From Rhodospirillales bacterium (GTDB lineage: Bacteria; Pseudomonadota; Alphaproteobacteria; Acetobacterales; Acetobacteraceae): a stretch of 6,672 nucleotides of DNA. Below, in pieces: positions 6,460 to 6,672 of this stretch (positions within the stretch are counted from its first letter, which is position 1; the number at the start of each line of letters is the position of its first letter). The DNA is taken from NCBI GenBank assembly GCA_028866445.1, contig JAGWIE010000076.1:1-6672 (forward strand), read 5' to 3'. A program made the translations under genes and the position numbers. Under the pieces are notes generated by a model. It ran no database searches. It saw only the letters and a program-made list of their open reading frames with translations, and was not told where the DNA came from.

Positions 6460-6672
6460 CAAGAAAACCCCGCTGCTCATCACCCATAGCGGCAAGTTCC
6501 ATTGCGACGAGGTGTTCGCCTACGCCGTGCTGCGCCTGGCGCTGGGCCTTTCCAAACCGGGCGAGGACCATGTTCTGCTGCGCACCCGAAAGCAGGAGCT
6601 TATCGAAACCGGCGATATTGTCTTCGATGTGGGCTTGATTTCAGACGCCACCAATAACCGCTTCGACCATCA
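6452..6672 (+). CDS. MYG1 family protein (UPF0160), 5' part, runs off right edge
   Basis: The first 73 residues of a MYG1/UPF0160 protein are visible. The family is related to DHH phosphoesterases; the eukaryotic member is a 3'-5' RNA exonuclease, while the bacterial role is poorly defined. The diagnostic motif THSGKFHCDEVFA (11-23) contains the putative metal ligands H12, H17 and D19. A second motif, DIVFDVG (55-61), contains D59, and NRFDH (69-73) begins the RFDHH motif at the edge. The usual family length is roughly 300 residues or more, so most of the gene lies outside. It starts with ATG, preceded by AGGA, and overlaps the ABC-F stop region by 8 bases in another frame, which indicates co-transcription and possible translational coupling. 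The family match is confident from the motifs; the biochemical activity here is inference. Confidence 0.88.
   Translation, partial: MTDKKTPLLITHSGKFHCDEVFAYAVLRLALGLSKPGEDHVLLRTRKQELIETGDIVFDVGLISDATNNRFDH

Noticed and set aside
5911..6495. Minus-strand 194-codon open frame spanning the ABC-F/MYG1 junction
   Set aside because: Antisense to two genes with clear catalytic motifs; its product has no recognisable family features.

Overview
The window is a dense, high-GC chromosomal segment, most likely from an alphaproteobacterium. The strongest lineage cue is the ABC-F ATPase, whose linker and second ATPase domain read like the alphaproteobacterial form of that family. A group such as the Acetobacteraceae is possible, but I cannot place it further from sequence alone. 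I saw no insertion sequences, CRISPR arrays, tRNA or rRNA genes; the longest non-coding stretch is about 136 bases.

Layout: (1) on the minus strand at the left edge lies the 5' part of glcD, the FAD-binding subunit of glycolate oxidase. (2) Divergent from it, across a 136-base gap holding a perfect 10-bp tandem duplication, is a tight plus-strand operon: pxpA (LamB/YcsF family), a single gene fusing pxpB and pxpC (KipI/AHS1 plus KipA/AHS2), and a biotin carboxylase fused to its own biotin carrier domain (BC-BCCP). The last two overlap by ATGA, and pxpA and pxpBC are separated by one base. (3) After 72 bases with a weak inverted repeat comes a GTG-started ABC-F ATPase. (4) Overlapping its end by 8 bases is the start of a MYG1-family (DHH-like) hydrolase or exonuclease that runs off the right edge.

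How the genes fit together: PxpA, PxpB and PxpC form the ATP-dependent bacterial 5-oxoprolinase, which opens the lactam ring of pyroglutamate to give glutamate. Here the operon also supplies a complete biotin carboxylase/carrier protein but no ordinary acyl-CoA carboxyltransferase gene. PxpB and PxpC are homologous to the carboxyltransferase region of urea carboxylase, which carboxylates an amide nitrogen. The simplest reading is therefore that PxpBC is the carboxyltransferase for the neighbouring BC-BCCP protein, and that the three genes make a biotin-dependent enzyme acting on 5-oxoproline or another lactam or amide. This is the most interesting feature of the window. It is an inference from gene content and homology, not something shown here. 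The ABC-F and MYG1 genes look like an unrelated housekeeping pair linked to translation or RNA.
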